From contig WPIO01000021.1 in assembly GCA_009760855.2 (NCBI GenBank), forward strand, positions 434,001 to 498,000: DNA of 64,000 nucleotides, given 5' to 3'. Below, piece by piece: positions 44,301-57,800 of the stretch. Position numbers and translations under genes: made by a program. The notes under the pieces were generated by a model, which saw nothing but the letters and a program-made list of their open reading frames with translations, was not told the origin of the DNA and made no database searches. Position 1 is the stretch's first letter. Each line of letters begins with the position of its first letter. The DNA comes from Cristatella mucedo. Lineage: Eukaryota > Bryozoa > Phylactolaemata > Cristatellidae.

Positions 44301-47300
44301 TGCCATCCTTCTGGATCTTGGGTTATCAGGTGCCGCTCGAGCAGCCGTTAAGCAGCCTATTTGCACAGTCGGATATTGTTTGCCTGCTTGTGTCAAAATA
44401 GTTGCCACAAATTTCTGTAGGCACTCACAGAGTGCTCAGCTCATAAAACTGGCCAAGCTTGGTCGTTATATCTCTTTCTCTAATTCCATCTCAACACCCT
44501 GAAGGAAACTCAAGCAGTACTCAAGCAGCCCGAAGGGATCTGCATTGGATATCAGGCTTCACCTTCAGCAAGCAATTTTAGCTTAGCGTTCACAGTGGTT
44601 ATTCCTTAAAAGTCTTGCTTTGCATTGCTTGCAGTCTTTGCATTTGGACAGTACCAACCACCCGGGGAATAGCAGATTGCATCTTCTGCTGCTCCAGCTT
44701 TCGGTAGACAGCTGATGTAGCTCTCATTTGACGGTAGGCACGACCTATCTCGGTCTATTATCCGCAGGTTAATGCTGTCTGCTGTTGGCCCAAGCTTACC
44801 TATGTCTAAGAGACCAGAAATCGTCCTATGGCTGATCTTTGCTCTCCTCTGGACAGCCCTGAGAACCGAGACAGAACTTAACGATGACAGAAGAAGTGTG
44901 AAGTGATCTTGCTTGGAAATGCATGTGCCGGAGTATTTGCTGAGGATCGTGAGTCACACAAACTCGTTGAGTGAGACCTGAGCGTGAACCTGTTACATCC
45001 TGGTGGTGACTTAATCAGTTGCTCTGGCTAGGATACAATGTAGCTTGAGTGTACGGCAATTTCCAGCGATCGGCCAGTCTGCTCGACATGGCTGACAATG
45101 CTATTTCTCTCCTTGCGAAGGTGGCCTAAATCGTGCTGCTCCACCCGTAAAGATCAGCTACCAAGTGGCCGACGATGGCATCAGCAGGAGGATGTCGACC
45201 AGCTCAGGCTCTGGGTTCCAGATACGTCTAGCATTCAAAACTAAGGCTTTGGGTGACGAGGTATGTTGTGTACGCTGTCCTGAACTTTTTCTACACTCAG
45301 TAACTGCTTGCACTACGAGCATGCATAATGGAAAAATGGAGATGGGTACTGACATTCCGGAGGCAAGCTGTCTGCCCCAGACATGCTCGAAGCGACTTAC
45401 ACTCGTCAGTGCTGCCGTGGCAGCAGCTGCTGAGTGAAGGTCAGCTCGCTTGCTCACTGTTGTTCAAGTATGTGCAAGACATGCTCAGTTGATAATCTGT
45501 AATTCTAAGACCGTACAGAACATGATTGTGCTGAGAAGGATTCCCGTGGTGAAAAACAGTGTGTCTGCTTGACTTGTCCTTCAGCATGAATTCCCTAAGG
45601 TCGAATCAATTTTTGGAGCACAGTTCCCTTGCCGGATAGGTCATGGCCTGTAACTGTTACAGATTGAGAAGTTCTCGCAGGAGATTGCAGACAGCAAAGG
45701 CAGGACAGTCAGTGCAGTGCCACGAGCAAAATACCTCCGACTCAGAGCAGCATTAGCAGAGCTGCAACAGGAGTATGGCGCGCATCAGCAAGCAGCCGAC
45801 GATGGTGCAGCAGGTGGTCAAGGGCACCTGAAGATGGCCGTCAAGCTTCAGCAAATGACGAAGAAGCTCGGAACGATAGACAGAGAGCTTCAAAAACTGA
45901 TGGTAAGATCTGAACAACCCCTATCGATCACTTGCTTGACCCCCGTGAGAGCCATTTTAAGTCATTGAGCAGAAGTTAGTTCGAGTTAACTCGGCTGGGG
46001 ATTAGTGCTACCCTGGCCATGGTGCTTCCCTGGCTGTAAAAAGCCACATTTAAGCCAAATGCTATCGACAAGACCTCCAAGAACTTCGAAAGCTTTGGCT
46101 TCGACTCCTGTGAGAGTGGGAGCATATTTCATGAAATAATTCTCTACCGGACCTTCGAGAGCCATTTACATTTAATTAGAAATGGATGATCGTCATTGAT
46201 GCTCCCGACAAAAACAAGCATCGTCCGTCCTTCCGTCTGTCCATCCGTCTACTTAGTAGCTCAGCCACATGGAGCAGCACTTCCTTCCTAAAAGGAACCG
46301 CCTCTCATGCTGCATTGCTTGGTTGAATTGCCCCACCACATGTAGCCACCAGCCTGCACCTAGTAAGTTACAGCAGAAAGACAAAGCCTTCTGGGATTTT
46401 ATGTGGCTCTGTCATCTTAACCCATATGTCGCGAGGGCTTTGTGTGTGTGTGGGTATATGTTCAGTCCTCTTTATTCGACAGGTTGCTGTAGTTTGTTCG
46501 CACAGCAGAGAGCCAGCCGATGCCCAACACCGACAGTTTATTACCAACGCACGGAGCCGAAGAGCGCACGGCTCCCTTCGGCCCCTACTCTCCCTCGACT
46601 GCCTGCTCCTGTCCACCATCCTGCCACCAACGGGTTACCGGCCTGTCTCCATGCCACGTCACAGGCGGCAGGCCACAGCTGTGCACTGGCCGACCCTGAT
46701 GGTGAATCCACCATCTGGCCACCAGCTGGTTACCGGCCTGTGTTCATGCATGCCACATCACAGGCTCATCAGAGGAGCCGGCACACACTCGAACTACACG
46801 CCCCCTTGACCTTAAGGTCACAAGTTCTCAGCAGCCACACAAGTGGCTGCAATGTACAGGGCAGTAATGAACGAGCCTCTATACAAACGATACAAACTAG
46901 ACACTACACATCCTCAGCATAGCAGCTAACATTAATAGTTGACCCCACAGGCTGGCTGGCTACCTTACGGCTGCTCGCAGGAGGCGTGCTGGTGCACGGC
47001 CTTTTGTGACCAGCCGGCAACGTGATCCACCGGTCAAGCCTGCATAAAATACATACATACATACGTACATACGAACTACAGTTGCAGAAAGCCCTTACCT
47101 GTAGGCAGCTTTTTGCATACACAAGCCCCTCTTACTTACAGTCTCGTGTGCTCCTTGCTTGACCTCCTTGTGGTCTCTATTTCTATGCATTTTCCGAAGA
47201 AAGTTCCCCAATCCTTCAGTATGAAAATAATAATAATAATAATGAAAATAATAGAACTTCTGTATATCGCTCTAAGAAAAACTTATTCTCTAGCCAGGCT

Positions 47301-50300
47301 CTTTACAACTCCCTGCAAGAGAATTAATAGCCAACGGTTAGTAACATGAGCGGTATCAAACATGCAAAAACAAACAAGTATCATGCTTATGTGAGCATGC
47401 TAAAGAATACATTGAGACACTCATAGCCACTGCTTATAAAAACCTATGGCTAGTGACGTGCACTGAATCATGCACAGGTGGCAAGCGAAGCAGACTGGAA
47501 CAAAAAACAAGTTCACTTGGGCGAAGAACAAAAGCTGACAAGTACTGCAGTATCTTTAGCTGAAAATTTTTGGATGCAAGGTCATTGCAGAGGAATTTAC
47601 CGTAGACAGAAGTGAGTTCTAGACTTTGGATGCATTCAAGATAAAGTCTCGATCACCAAAAGATTTCAGTTTAGTGTAAGAGGCAGTGAGATCACTAGAT
47701 GCTGAGGTGGCAAGGGCCTACAGGAGGAGCAAGTGGGTCGGTTAGCTAGACTGGTGAAGACGAGTTAAGTGACCTTTAGCATAAACTGAGGATCTTGAAA
47801 TAGAGTTGATGCTTGATAGAGAGCAAGTGAAGCTCATACAGATGTGGTATGATGTGACAGCTATGCCGTGACGACAGACCAGATAAGCTGCTAAGTTGTA
47901 CACCTGTTGGTGATTATTAAGGGCCTTAGCCAGGAGTCTTAAATACAGGGAATTGATTGCAGTAATCTAGTCCCAAACAGATGAACTAGTTTGGCTATCG
48001 TACTCTTGTTTAAGCAGGCCCACATGTTCCTTAGCTGAAAGTAGGCATCAGAGTGGAGAAAATATGCCCATCTTATGACAAGTTGTTTTTTATTAGTACA
48101 CCTAGCTTATGGGTAGTTGTCACGCGAATGATGCTAGCTGAATCAATCTTGAGGGCTTGGTCTTCCAACTTTCAAGTGACACTAGGTTTGTTCATAACTG
48201 TCAGGATGATCTTATCATCATTAACCTTCAGACTGTTAGCAGCCATCCAAACCACCCAAATGCCATCGATGGATGCAGAAAGGCAATTAAGTGAGTCGGA
48301 GGAGGAGCAAGGCTTAGTTGAGATGAAGGATAGGTTGAGCTGGGCATGATGGGCAGAGAAATGAAAGCCGAGATTGCATTTGGCGATGACATCGGCCAGA
48401 GGTAGTATAAATTGTGAAAAGAAGAGGACCTAAAACCGAAACCTTAAGGTACTCCATGTAAAAAGGGATCCCTAGATGAGCAACAGTGTTTGCATTTACC
48501 CTCTGACATCTATACCTGAGGTAGGACCTAACCAAGTATATTACTGTGACAACTATTAGTACCTAGGTATTTGGAGAGAACCTCAAATCCTTTGGAGACC
48601 GTGCATTTAGTTCGTATGCTCCCAAAGCCTGCATTTCCCTCCCGACTTGCGTCAGAACATCCCCTGACTTGACCACATTTAAAAAGAACTTTAAAACACA
48701 CCTATTTAGGACAGCATTTAGTGGGTCCATGTGATTCGTCCTTCGTGTGCTTATGCGTGCTGACACTGTGCATGCTGCCACAAACCAAATTTGCATGCTG
48801 ACCCTGTGCATGTCACCCCTAACCATGTTATTCATGTTGTTTATCGAGCATGATATTACTCACCATTCAATTGCATTTCCATTTGCAGCAAATGTAAAGC
48901 GCCTAGAGAGAGATTGAGTTCTCCGAGGGCGCTTTATCGAGTGCATTATTATTATTACTATTCCACTCCAGAGTGTTCTGGTGGTCAAACCTGCCAAATG
49001 CTGCTGATAGATCCAGGAGTACCAGCAGCAAGGCTCTATCCTGGTCAGCATAGTTCAGAAGGTCATTGTAACCCCAAAGCAGAGCAGTGTCCGTGAGATG
49101 ATTAGCTCTAAATCCCGATTTAAGTTTGCTAGCAATATCTGGTGAATTGGTATAATTGTTTGTTGCTGGGCCACCACACTGGACCACTATGTTGGACTAC
49201 ACAAGTTCAAGTGTTTTGGATTCTAATGGCAGAAGGGAGACTGGGCATGAGCCAACACAATTCTCGTAATCGATGGTAAGCTTTTTATTCAGTGGCCTGA
49301 CAATGGCCTTTTTCAGACGGATAGGGGCTTCACCCCAGGGGCATATCAGCAATGTTTGCTATGGTGAGCAGCAACATATCTATGCACCTCATTAGGAGAA
49401 CTGTTGGGACGGCATGAAGAGAATTAGCGGTCCTTTTAGCCTGGTAAACAAGTTTGGCGACTGGTTCAGTAGAGGCAGACCCTAAGTTCAACAGAGACAG
49501 GCATGAAGGAAGAGAGAGCAAAATAGTGAGGGAGTGCAGTCTGGCAGGGACGACAGTGAGGTCATGGAGCCCCTAACCCATTCTATCCTACCTGCAAAGA
49601 ATTTGGAAAACAGATTGATACGACCTAGCCTCATCGACAATTTTGCTGTATGTTTTGCTGACATTCTGTTTTGAATGACAGTGAAATTTTCTTAAACTAA
49701 ATGATGATAACAACTAACTTACTAGTTATGGGCAAATCAAGTGTGATTCAGAAATTGGAAAAGCTAACGCTCAAAATCGGCTCTGCCAGCATATCTCCTG
49801 TTGAGTGGGCACGAAATCTAGGTGTCATGTTCCAAAGTGATCTTTCGTTAGACGACCACATCAGCTCCACAATCAAGTCTGCCTACTTTCAGCTACATGG
49901 CATTGCTGAAATTCGGGCTTGTTTAGATTAGAATACCACGTCTAAGTTGGTCTATGCATTTGTGACATCCCATCTTGACTTCTGCAACACACTGTTTGCT
50001 GGCCTACCGGCATGTGCAATCAGGTGCTTACAGCTGGAGCAAAACTGTGCAGCTAGGCTTGTCTGTCGTAAACGTCGCAGTTGCCACATCACACCACTTC
50101 CCGCCGACCTGCACTGGCTACCAGTCAAGCAACGGATTGACTTCAAGGTTTTGTCGCTCACTTTTAGGTCCCTTCATTCTTTGGCTCCAGCCTATCTCTC
50201 AGATCTACTCCCCCACCAGGCCAAGCATCGTACCACCTGCTTTTCTGAATCCAACAGTCTACAAATACCTCGTACAAACCTCAAATCCTTCGGAGACCGT

Positions 50301-53300
50301 GCATTTAGTTCGTATTCTCCCAAAGCCTGGGACTAGAATAATAATAATAATGATAATAATACACTTTATAAAGCGCCCTCAGAGAACTCAATCTCTGTCT
50401 AGGTGCTTTACATTTGCTGCAAAAGGAATGCGATTGAATGGCAAGTAATATCATACTTGATAAAACAAAACATTAACAACTTGGTTAGGGGTGACGTGCA
50501 CAGGGTCAGCATGCAAGTGTGGTTAGTGGCAGCATGCAACCGTTTCAGCACGCATAAGCCCATAAAGGACGAGTCACAGGGACCCACTAAATGCTGTCAT
50601 AAATAGGTGCGTTTTTAATTTCTTTTTAATGTGGTCAAGTCAGGGGATGTCGCGATGGAAGTCGGGAGTAAGTTCCAAGCTTTGGGAGCATACGAACTAA
50701 ATGCTCTGCCACGACTCATTTCAGTGTCTTTGATAAGAATGGTAGAAGGGAGACTGGGCGAAGTTGCTCAAGTTCTCTTGGTCTAGTGTTGGTTTCTTGA
50801 GTAGTGGCCTGACTACAGCTTTTTGAAAGGTGCTGGGACATGACCTGAGGCTAATGACATATTAATGATGTTAGTTATGCATGGCAGTAGCAGATCAATG
50901 CAGCGTAGGAGCAGGTCAGCAGGAATATGGTCTAAAGTACTAGTTGTCTTTTTTGATTGGGATATGAACTTCAGGACGAGATCACTAGCGACCTGCTTTA
51001 ATGTAGACATTTAGATGCTGCAAGGAATCGAGGAACATAATTCTAGGGGGGATACTGCAATCGCAGGGATGGACTCCCTGATCTTGTCTATCTTCTGGAC
51101 AAAGAAGCTAGAGAAGCAATCAGCTAGATCAGCACAGGGATCATCAGGTAAGCAGCTAACCTGGGAGCGGTTGAGATGGTTGATCGTCGACATCGACTTT
51201 TTTTATTGTGCATCTGTGATTCAACAATGTAGAAGGACACATACATTGAGTACGACTTGAGCTCTTCACTGCACTTATTGACCTGAGATCTTGGGAATCT
51301 TGGTTCATCAACCACTTCAGATGTGCATCAGCAGGTGGACCAAGGCATTATACAGTATTGTACATTGTACATTAGCATTGCAAGTGTAGCATTTTTGGCT
51401 ATCCACCCTCTTCATTTCAATATCTAGCCATGTACTGTCGAGGTATACAAGGCACATCACAGCGGCTTGCTGATAGCTCAGCAGCCAGAGCTGCTCGCCC
51501 GGAATTTAAGGGATCCACAATGTACACCAGGTAAATCACTCGTTGTGGAAAATTGCGTAGAATTATGTTTCACCTGTATACTGTCCTAACTACAGACCTA
51601 ACAACAAGTAAAAGAATAAAATAAATTGGCTTTCATTGTTTTTAGTCCTACTGCCATCGTTTGGCCGAGTTGTGCAAGCACTCGGGCTCACAGACTCCTT
51701 TAAGCAGGCATGCAAGTGTCATTTGCGTTCTTTGTAAGTCTTTGCGTGCAATCAGTCACATCGCGTCTGCTGCGATAAGAAAAAATATTGCTTACATAGC
51801 AATTGCTGAACAGAACGAGTCTGCTTTATATTATTCCCACTTCTGATGCCTTCTGACTCGAAGAATGTCAATGTAATGTTTGTCTGTTGAACTGCAGGAG
51901 TCTTGCACCGCGTCTGATCAGTATCCAGCTGAAGATGGCGCATCTCCGGAAGAAGGTGTGGTCACTGTAGTCGGCAAACCTCGAGTCAATGGAAACCATT
52001 CAGGCGTTGCTACTTCTGTGACATTGGGTGCAATTGACACCAGCAGCACCGCGAGTAAGCAGAAAGAGGCTGTCGTCTCCAAATTGTTGGCCACCGCCGG
52101 TTCGGGTAGCGAGGAATTCACACACAAAGTGATCGTGCGAAGCCGAAGCCCATCGTCGGTTCGAAGTGGCGAAGGCCGCTGGGCAGCCGTCCCCTCTGCC
52201 GCAGCTGGCACGAGCAATGTGGGGGTCAGAGATCAGAGAGGCAGCAGCAGCGAGCGGTTCAGACTCACCAACGACGAGCAGCGGAGGGCCAAAGCAGCGG
52301 CCGAGCCGTGGCAGACGAGCACTATGGCAGGCTCTTTGCAACCGGCGGTGGTGGCACGTGGCAATGCGGCAGCACTGCTGAGGGCAAGTGGTGCCACTGA
52401 CCGGCCGCCACTGCCCGGTGGGCAGCGGCAGCAGCAGAAGCTGCGAAGTGGTGCAGATCAGCCCACGGAGGGCAAGACAGAGCGTGGCCAGGAGGCGACA
52501 GTGAGGTGGCAAGACGCCGCACACGACCCGGAAGATCGCCTCGCGATCGGCGGCGAGCAGCCACAGCAGCACGGCTACCACGTCGCGACGACGAAGAGCT
52601 CGATTGGTGGCCTGCGTGGCCCGGTCCATGCGGCGGCAGATGCCAGGCCGTCGATTGCTGCTCAGGGGAGCTACGACATTGGAACTGCCACGGTAAGGGG
52701 TTGACAGCAGGCTGGTTCCAGCTAGCGAGTCGAGCGGCATTTTTTGCCAGCTAGCTAGTCGAGCCGCTTTTTTTGCAAACACGGTAGCAAAAACCCCGCG
52801 ATTTGCTATTTGATTCCAAAGAAAATGTCACTAGCTCTAAAGAGACGTCTGGTGATTGATTTGAATGAAGCTTTTTCCCTTGCCAAACATCCAGCCATTG
52901 GCCTAAATAGGGCTACGTGTAGAAGCAGGTGATATGGAAAGCCTGGGCCCATGGGAGATGTGCTCTATTTGCCGACGCTTTCGCATACGGATGTCTGCCA
53001 CATTTCGTAGCCCCATGCTGACCAGGCCTGTGTGTGCTCATGGCTGCTACTGTTTCTGCACGGATTTGGTCAACGATATCGATTCGTAGAGCAAACAGAG
53101 AAACTTTGCCAGCGTTCTGTGTCGTTCTTCTGAAGGGCTCAACTCAGAAAGACGCAGTTCTTGCCTTTGGCCACCATTGCAGACTACTTGAACATGGTCA
53201 CTTGTTGCCACACTCGATCCAAGCAATCCTTCTCCATCTTCCAGGTTGTCTCCACCCTATGTTGGAGCCACTGAAAGTGCGCATTTTTGTCGACCACTTG

Positions 53301-54815
53301 GCACTGGCGAGTCGGAGGCAGTGCATGCATGCCAGCCAGTGCCTTGCCATAAAGAAGGCCGTGCACTGATGCCAGTTTGCCTTTAGAGCTATTGCACATT
53401 TGTAAGAGAAATATGCATTGTTGCATGTCATCACTAGCCACATTATTATGAGCATTGATGCTGTCATTGTTACTACTAGCCATATGGTCATGCGACCTTT
53501 ATAGTATAGGTAAAATGACTAGAAAGAGATCAAGTTATCTGAGGGTGGTCTGCAAATGTTTTATTATTGTTGTTATTATCAAGTCAACAATTCGGCATTA
53601 AATGATCAAGTTTGTACTGTCGACTGCTTTGTACGTCCAGTACTGTGGCCTCGAGACGGCATGTATAGATGATGGCAGCAGCAGCTTGAACCGGTCAACA
53701 CAAGTTCGAATGCCTGGTGTGCTCTGCACATGATGAGGTGGCAATGCCCATGCAAGCATGTGCACAAGCATGCGGAATTCGTTTAAGTGTCTTATTTAGC
53801 ATTTTAACAGTTCAGAATGTTGCCAGGTGCAACGGCACGGCCTGATATTTGGCATTTCAGGAAACAGCTGCAATGCATGCCGGTCCACTGTCCGGAGCTG
53901 GAAGTACCGGCATGTCCGCTTCGTCGGCTGCAGAAGAGTTCAGGTAGACCGTGCGCGGCATGCTGTTCACCGAAGCGCCTCGTGCTCGACGTGAGCGGAC
54001 GAGAGCAGAACGGCTTTTGCTTTTGCTGGCGGACCGAGCAGCCATGCTCGAGCTTAGCCATCTAGTTCGACATCTGCTTGCTGTTGGGCAGAGAGCGGCC
54101 TGCAGAGGTCGCTGGGGTAGACGCTCGGGTCGCGGACTTGCTGACGTTCGCGGTCGTTCGTTACTACGAATAGCCACACGGCCAACTCGAACGGCATGCT
54201 CGTCACTGGAAACGGATCGCATTGGATTGCTTCGGGCAGCGCAAGCTGGCTTCCAGATTCAGGTCAGAGTTTGCGCCGCGGCGGCAAGCACCTCTTGTCT
54301 TTTGTGGTGGCTATGTGCACCAGAGGTCAACGGCAAGACAGGCAAGCCATGCGAATTGCAGCTGCAGAGCTGGCCGTTCCTGGTGAGAGCGGCCGGTCTC
54401 CAAGAGGCCGCGGCGGTAGCCAGCCGGTATCACTGAGCGACATCAGTCCTGGCAGGGATAGCCTGCTGCAGTCAACCTATGGCCAGCTGCAGGAGGTGGC
54501 GACCCTTTTGAAAGGAATGATGCACACGGCGGCTGAGGCCACAAGCAGGCCAAAGGAGCCTGCAGCAGCAGCAGCCTCGCCTCGAGGAAGCTCCTCGGGC
54601 CAAAGACGACGGTGAGCATCGGCCTGAGTGCACAACAAGCTGCTTTTGCAGTTATGGACAGTGTGTCCGTGCAGCTGCTTGTTGGGCATATTTTGTGCAG
54701 TCGGTAGTGCATGCCGCATGCCATCGAAGCATTCGATCGTTCGGCTGTGCCACTCTTTACCGGGATCTGCACCCAGTCGACCTCGGGATGTGAACTAGCT
54801 TAAAATAGAAAGAGT

Positions 54816-54858
<43 letters not shown>

Positions 54859-57800
54859 CACACACCTGCACACACACACACTTTCTGCCGCTTGAGTCAC
54901 TCATTTCGGATCACTGCATGCCTGCCTTCGCTCGAGCGCGACGGCTGCTTGGGGGGGGGTACAAGAATGTGCTGCGCTTGCTGCCACCCCTTCCCTCATA
55001 CGGGCCACGTTTTGAAGCCACGCTCGGCTGATTTTCACCTATCCCTCTCTGATGATTGTGCTCGAACGGTTTTAATGTCTCGTAACCTTGCAGCGTCGTC
55101 GTACAAAATCCTTGCATCTGGAAATCGCATTGCAGCAGCTTTGTTGAGAATGGTTCTAAGCAGATCCATAAACCGACATTGTCTCTTAAAGCTAAACCGG
55201 CGTGATTGATTGATAGCCTAGCCAAATCACCCAATGCATCAGCATCCAATAAGCTTTTTACTAGCATTCTCATATAAATAGAACCTGGACTGTTATTTGA
55301 GAATGTAGTCGATTTTTGATATAAGCTCACACTTCGGGAGACAGATCAAGTGTGAGCTTATATTTGGATTATGCTCAGTTGAATGAAAATTAAGGTGAAC
55401 CAAACGCTTTTAAGTTGTAGACATACGGTTGCAACTGCTTCGTTGGATTGCATACATGTTCAGCACCAGTGTGCAATACCAGCTCTAAATAATCGCGATG
55501 TGAACAAACGACTCTTGATATGAGCCCATGCCTCGGGAGGTGTGTGAGCACATCCGGATTGCAATGGGTTCACAAGCAGTGTCTTGGCTATCCAAACTCC
55601 GTTCAGCATGAAAGATGTACCTGTCAGAGAGCTGTGTCTAAAAACAAATACTAGCTGATTTAACAGCCTCTTTTTGTATAGCGACTGAAGAGCCTTTAAG
55701 GCTATCACCACCGCTTGCAGTGGCGATAAAGGATCGCCTACCACAGGATTTGAACACACGACCTCGGGACAGAAGTGAAGAGCAACTGCCTGCCTAGTGT
55801 CTCGTAGCAGATGGGAATCTATTATTGCAAGCAATGACCGCTGTGGTTAATCAAGCACGGCATCGTGCCTGCTTTTAGTCAGCACATATAGTCTCTAGGC
55901 ATTCGCAAAATTGTCTCGATTGTCTGTCGCCAAAGGCTATTGCTGTTGGTCAGCCGAGCCAAAGATGTGATGACTCTACCTGTCCATCGTTTTGAAAGCA
56001 TGGCAGCCTACAGCAGTAGCAGCAGCAGCAGTAGCAGCAGCAGAGTTCTACAGACGAAAACTCCCACAAAAATAAAATACTTTTTGCTGCTCTCTCACAG
56101 ATTGCTCACTCTTGTTCAGCCTCGTTAGCAGTACCACCAATGAGCAGTGCCAGCAGAGGCAGCTTGCAGCGCCAACGAGCGCTGCTGCTGGGCAGCGAAG
56201 CTCCGAGTAAGCCGAGGCAGTGTTCTGTGTTGCAGACAAGAGTTGAAAGACCTTCTCGGTGAGGTCATGCGACTGAAGCTGGACGTGGCTCGCTCCGACT
56301 CTGCCATGAAGCAGGAAAGAGCGCAGCCTGGCCGCTTGCAGCACCAGCAGCCTGCCGCACACCTGGAAGCAGCAGCAGCAGAGCCAGCAGTGCAACAGCA
56401 GCTGCCCCGGCAGCAACCCTCGTCTCGTTCGAAGCCGGTCGAAGGCATGCGAACGACGAAGACGAGCTCCGACCGGCGCTCGACCGTAGAGCGGCGGCAT
56501 GCAAAGGAGCAGCGAGCCGGCCAGCGGCAGCAGCCGAGCGCCAGCAGACTTCATTCACCTCCTGTCAGCGCCCGAGCCATGCCCGACGTGCCGTACGCAG
56601 ACGACGACTGGCAGGCATGTGACCGGTCGGCCAACCTGGGGCGTGGCGGAGGCGGCGAGAGGTGGCTGGGGTCGAGGTCGAGCGGCAGGCGAGCAGCGTC
56701 GGCGTCGGACGCCAGCAGTGACAGCTTCTTGCCGTTGGACGAGCTGCCGACTCCTCGGGGCCGTGCCAAGCAGCGATCCGGCCTCTACAGCGTCGGACGG
56801 CCAGCGCTGTCCACTGCTTCGAGGACGGATGCAGCGAGCCGCATCGCTCGGTCGCAGGACCTCAAAGATTCCCGCAAGCCAGAGCATCATCCGCAGCACG
56901 ACTCGCACGGTGGCAGCCACCGTCAGAGTCGAAGGAGCCGCTCGTGGGCCGGTGACATCGACGATCGCCCGACTAGCGAGTACCACCGTTGGCGCTCGCA
57001 TCATCGAGAAAGCATGCAGCCACCAGACGATGGCCTGTCGGCGCGGACAGCAGCAGCAGCCGCCCCGCCCGACAGGTGGCCGTCGTGGAGTGCCGCGCGA
57101 GGCGATGCCTGGCCATCATATGCGGTGCAATCTGTCCCAGATTCTGACGAAGGTCACGGCCACGAGTTTGCCCAGCCGTCCTTCGAGCAAGACTTGGGCC
57201 GAAATAGTGGCGGCAGTGGCAGAAACCCTCCACGTGCCAACACGGGCTACGGGAGCCGGCGTGCTTGGAGGCTCGGCCGGTCGGCCTGGCCAGCTTTTGA
57301 CCGTCAGCCAGCTTCGCCGGGCTCTTCACCGGTTCTCGATGGCAGCAGCCGGAGGCGCGGTTCGAGGCCAAGCGATGCCGTGCTGCAGTCACAGTTGGAG
57401 GCGTCGCCTGCAGCAGCGGCAGTTCCCGCAAGAGCTCAGCAGGTTGGCTCGGACAGGCGGACCGCAGCAGCTGTAGGCAGAGGAGTGGCAGCCGGCAGCC
57501 GGAGACGGGTGACTTTTAGCGCAGCCGACGACTGGTCTGCCACTGCCGCCACTGCCACCGCTGCCGGCAGTGCTGGCGAGCACAACCTCGTGGACGGCAG
57601 CCGCTGGGAGCGCTGGAGTGCTGATGGTGACCACAGGACCCGGCGGCAGCAGCAGCAGCAGCTGTCAGCCGGCCAGCACTGGCCCATGCGCTCTGCCCAT
57701 CCACCATATTTAAGAAATCCCATTGCAGAGCTCGAGCAGCAGCCGGCAGAGCGAGTCGCCAGTGAGCGCATGCAGACGCCGTCCTATCACGCGCAGCAGC

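Noticed and set aside
53951-54263. Leu/Arg-rich plus-strand frame (ERTRAERLLLLLADRAAMLE) as AKNA-like coding sequence
   Set aside because: Helix-like, but it cannot join exon 7 without an in-frame stop and ends out of phase with the AELAVPG frame.
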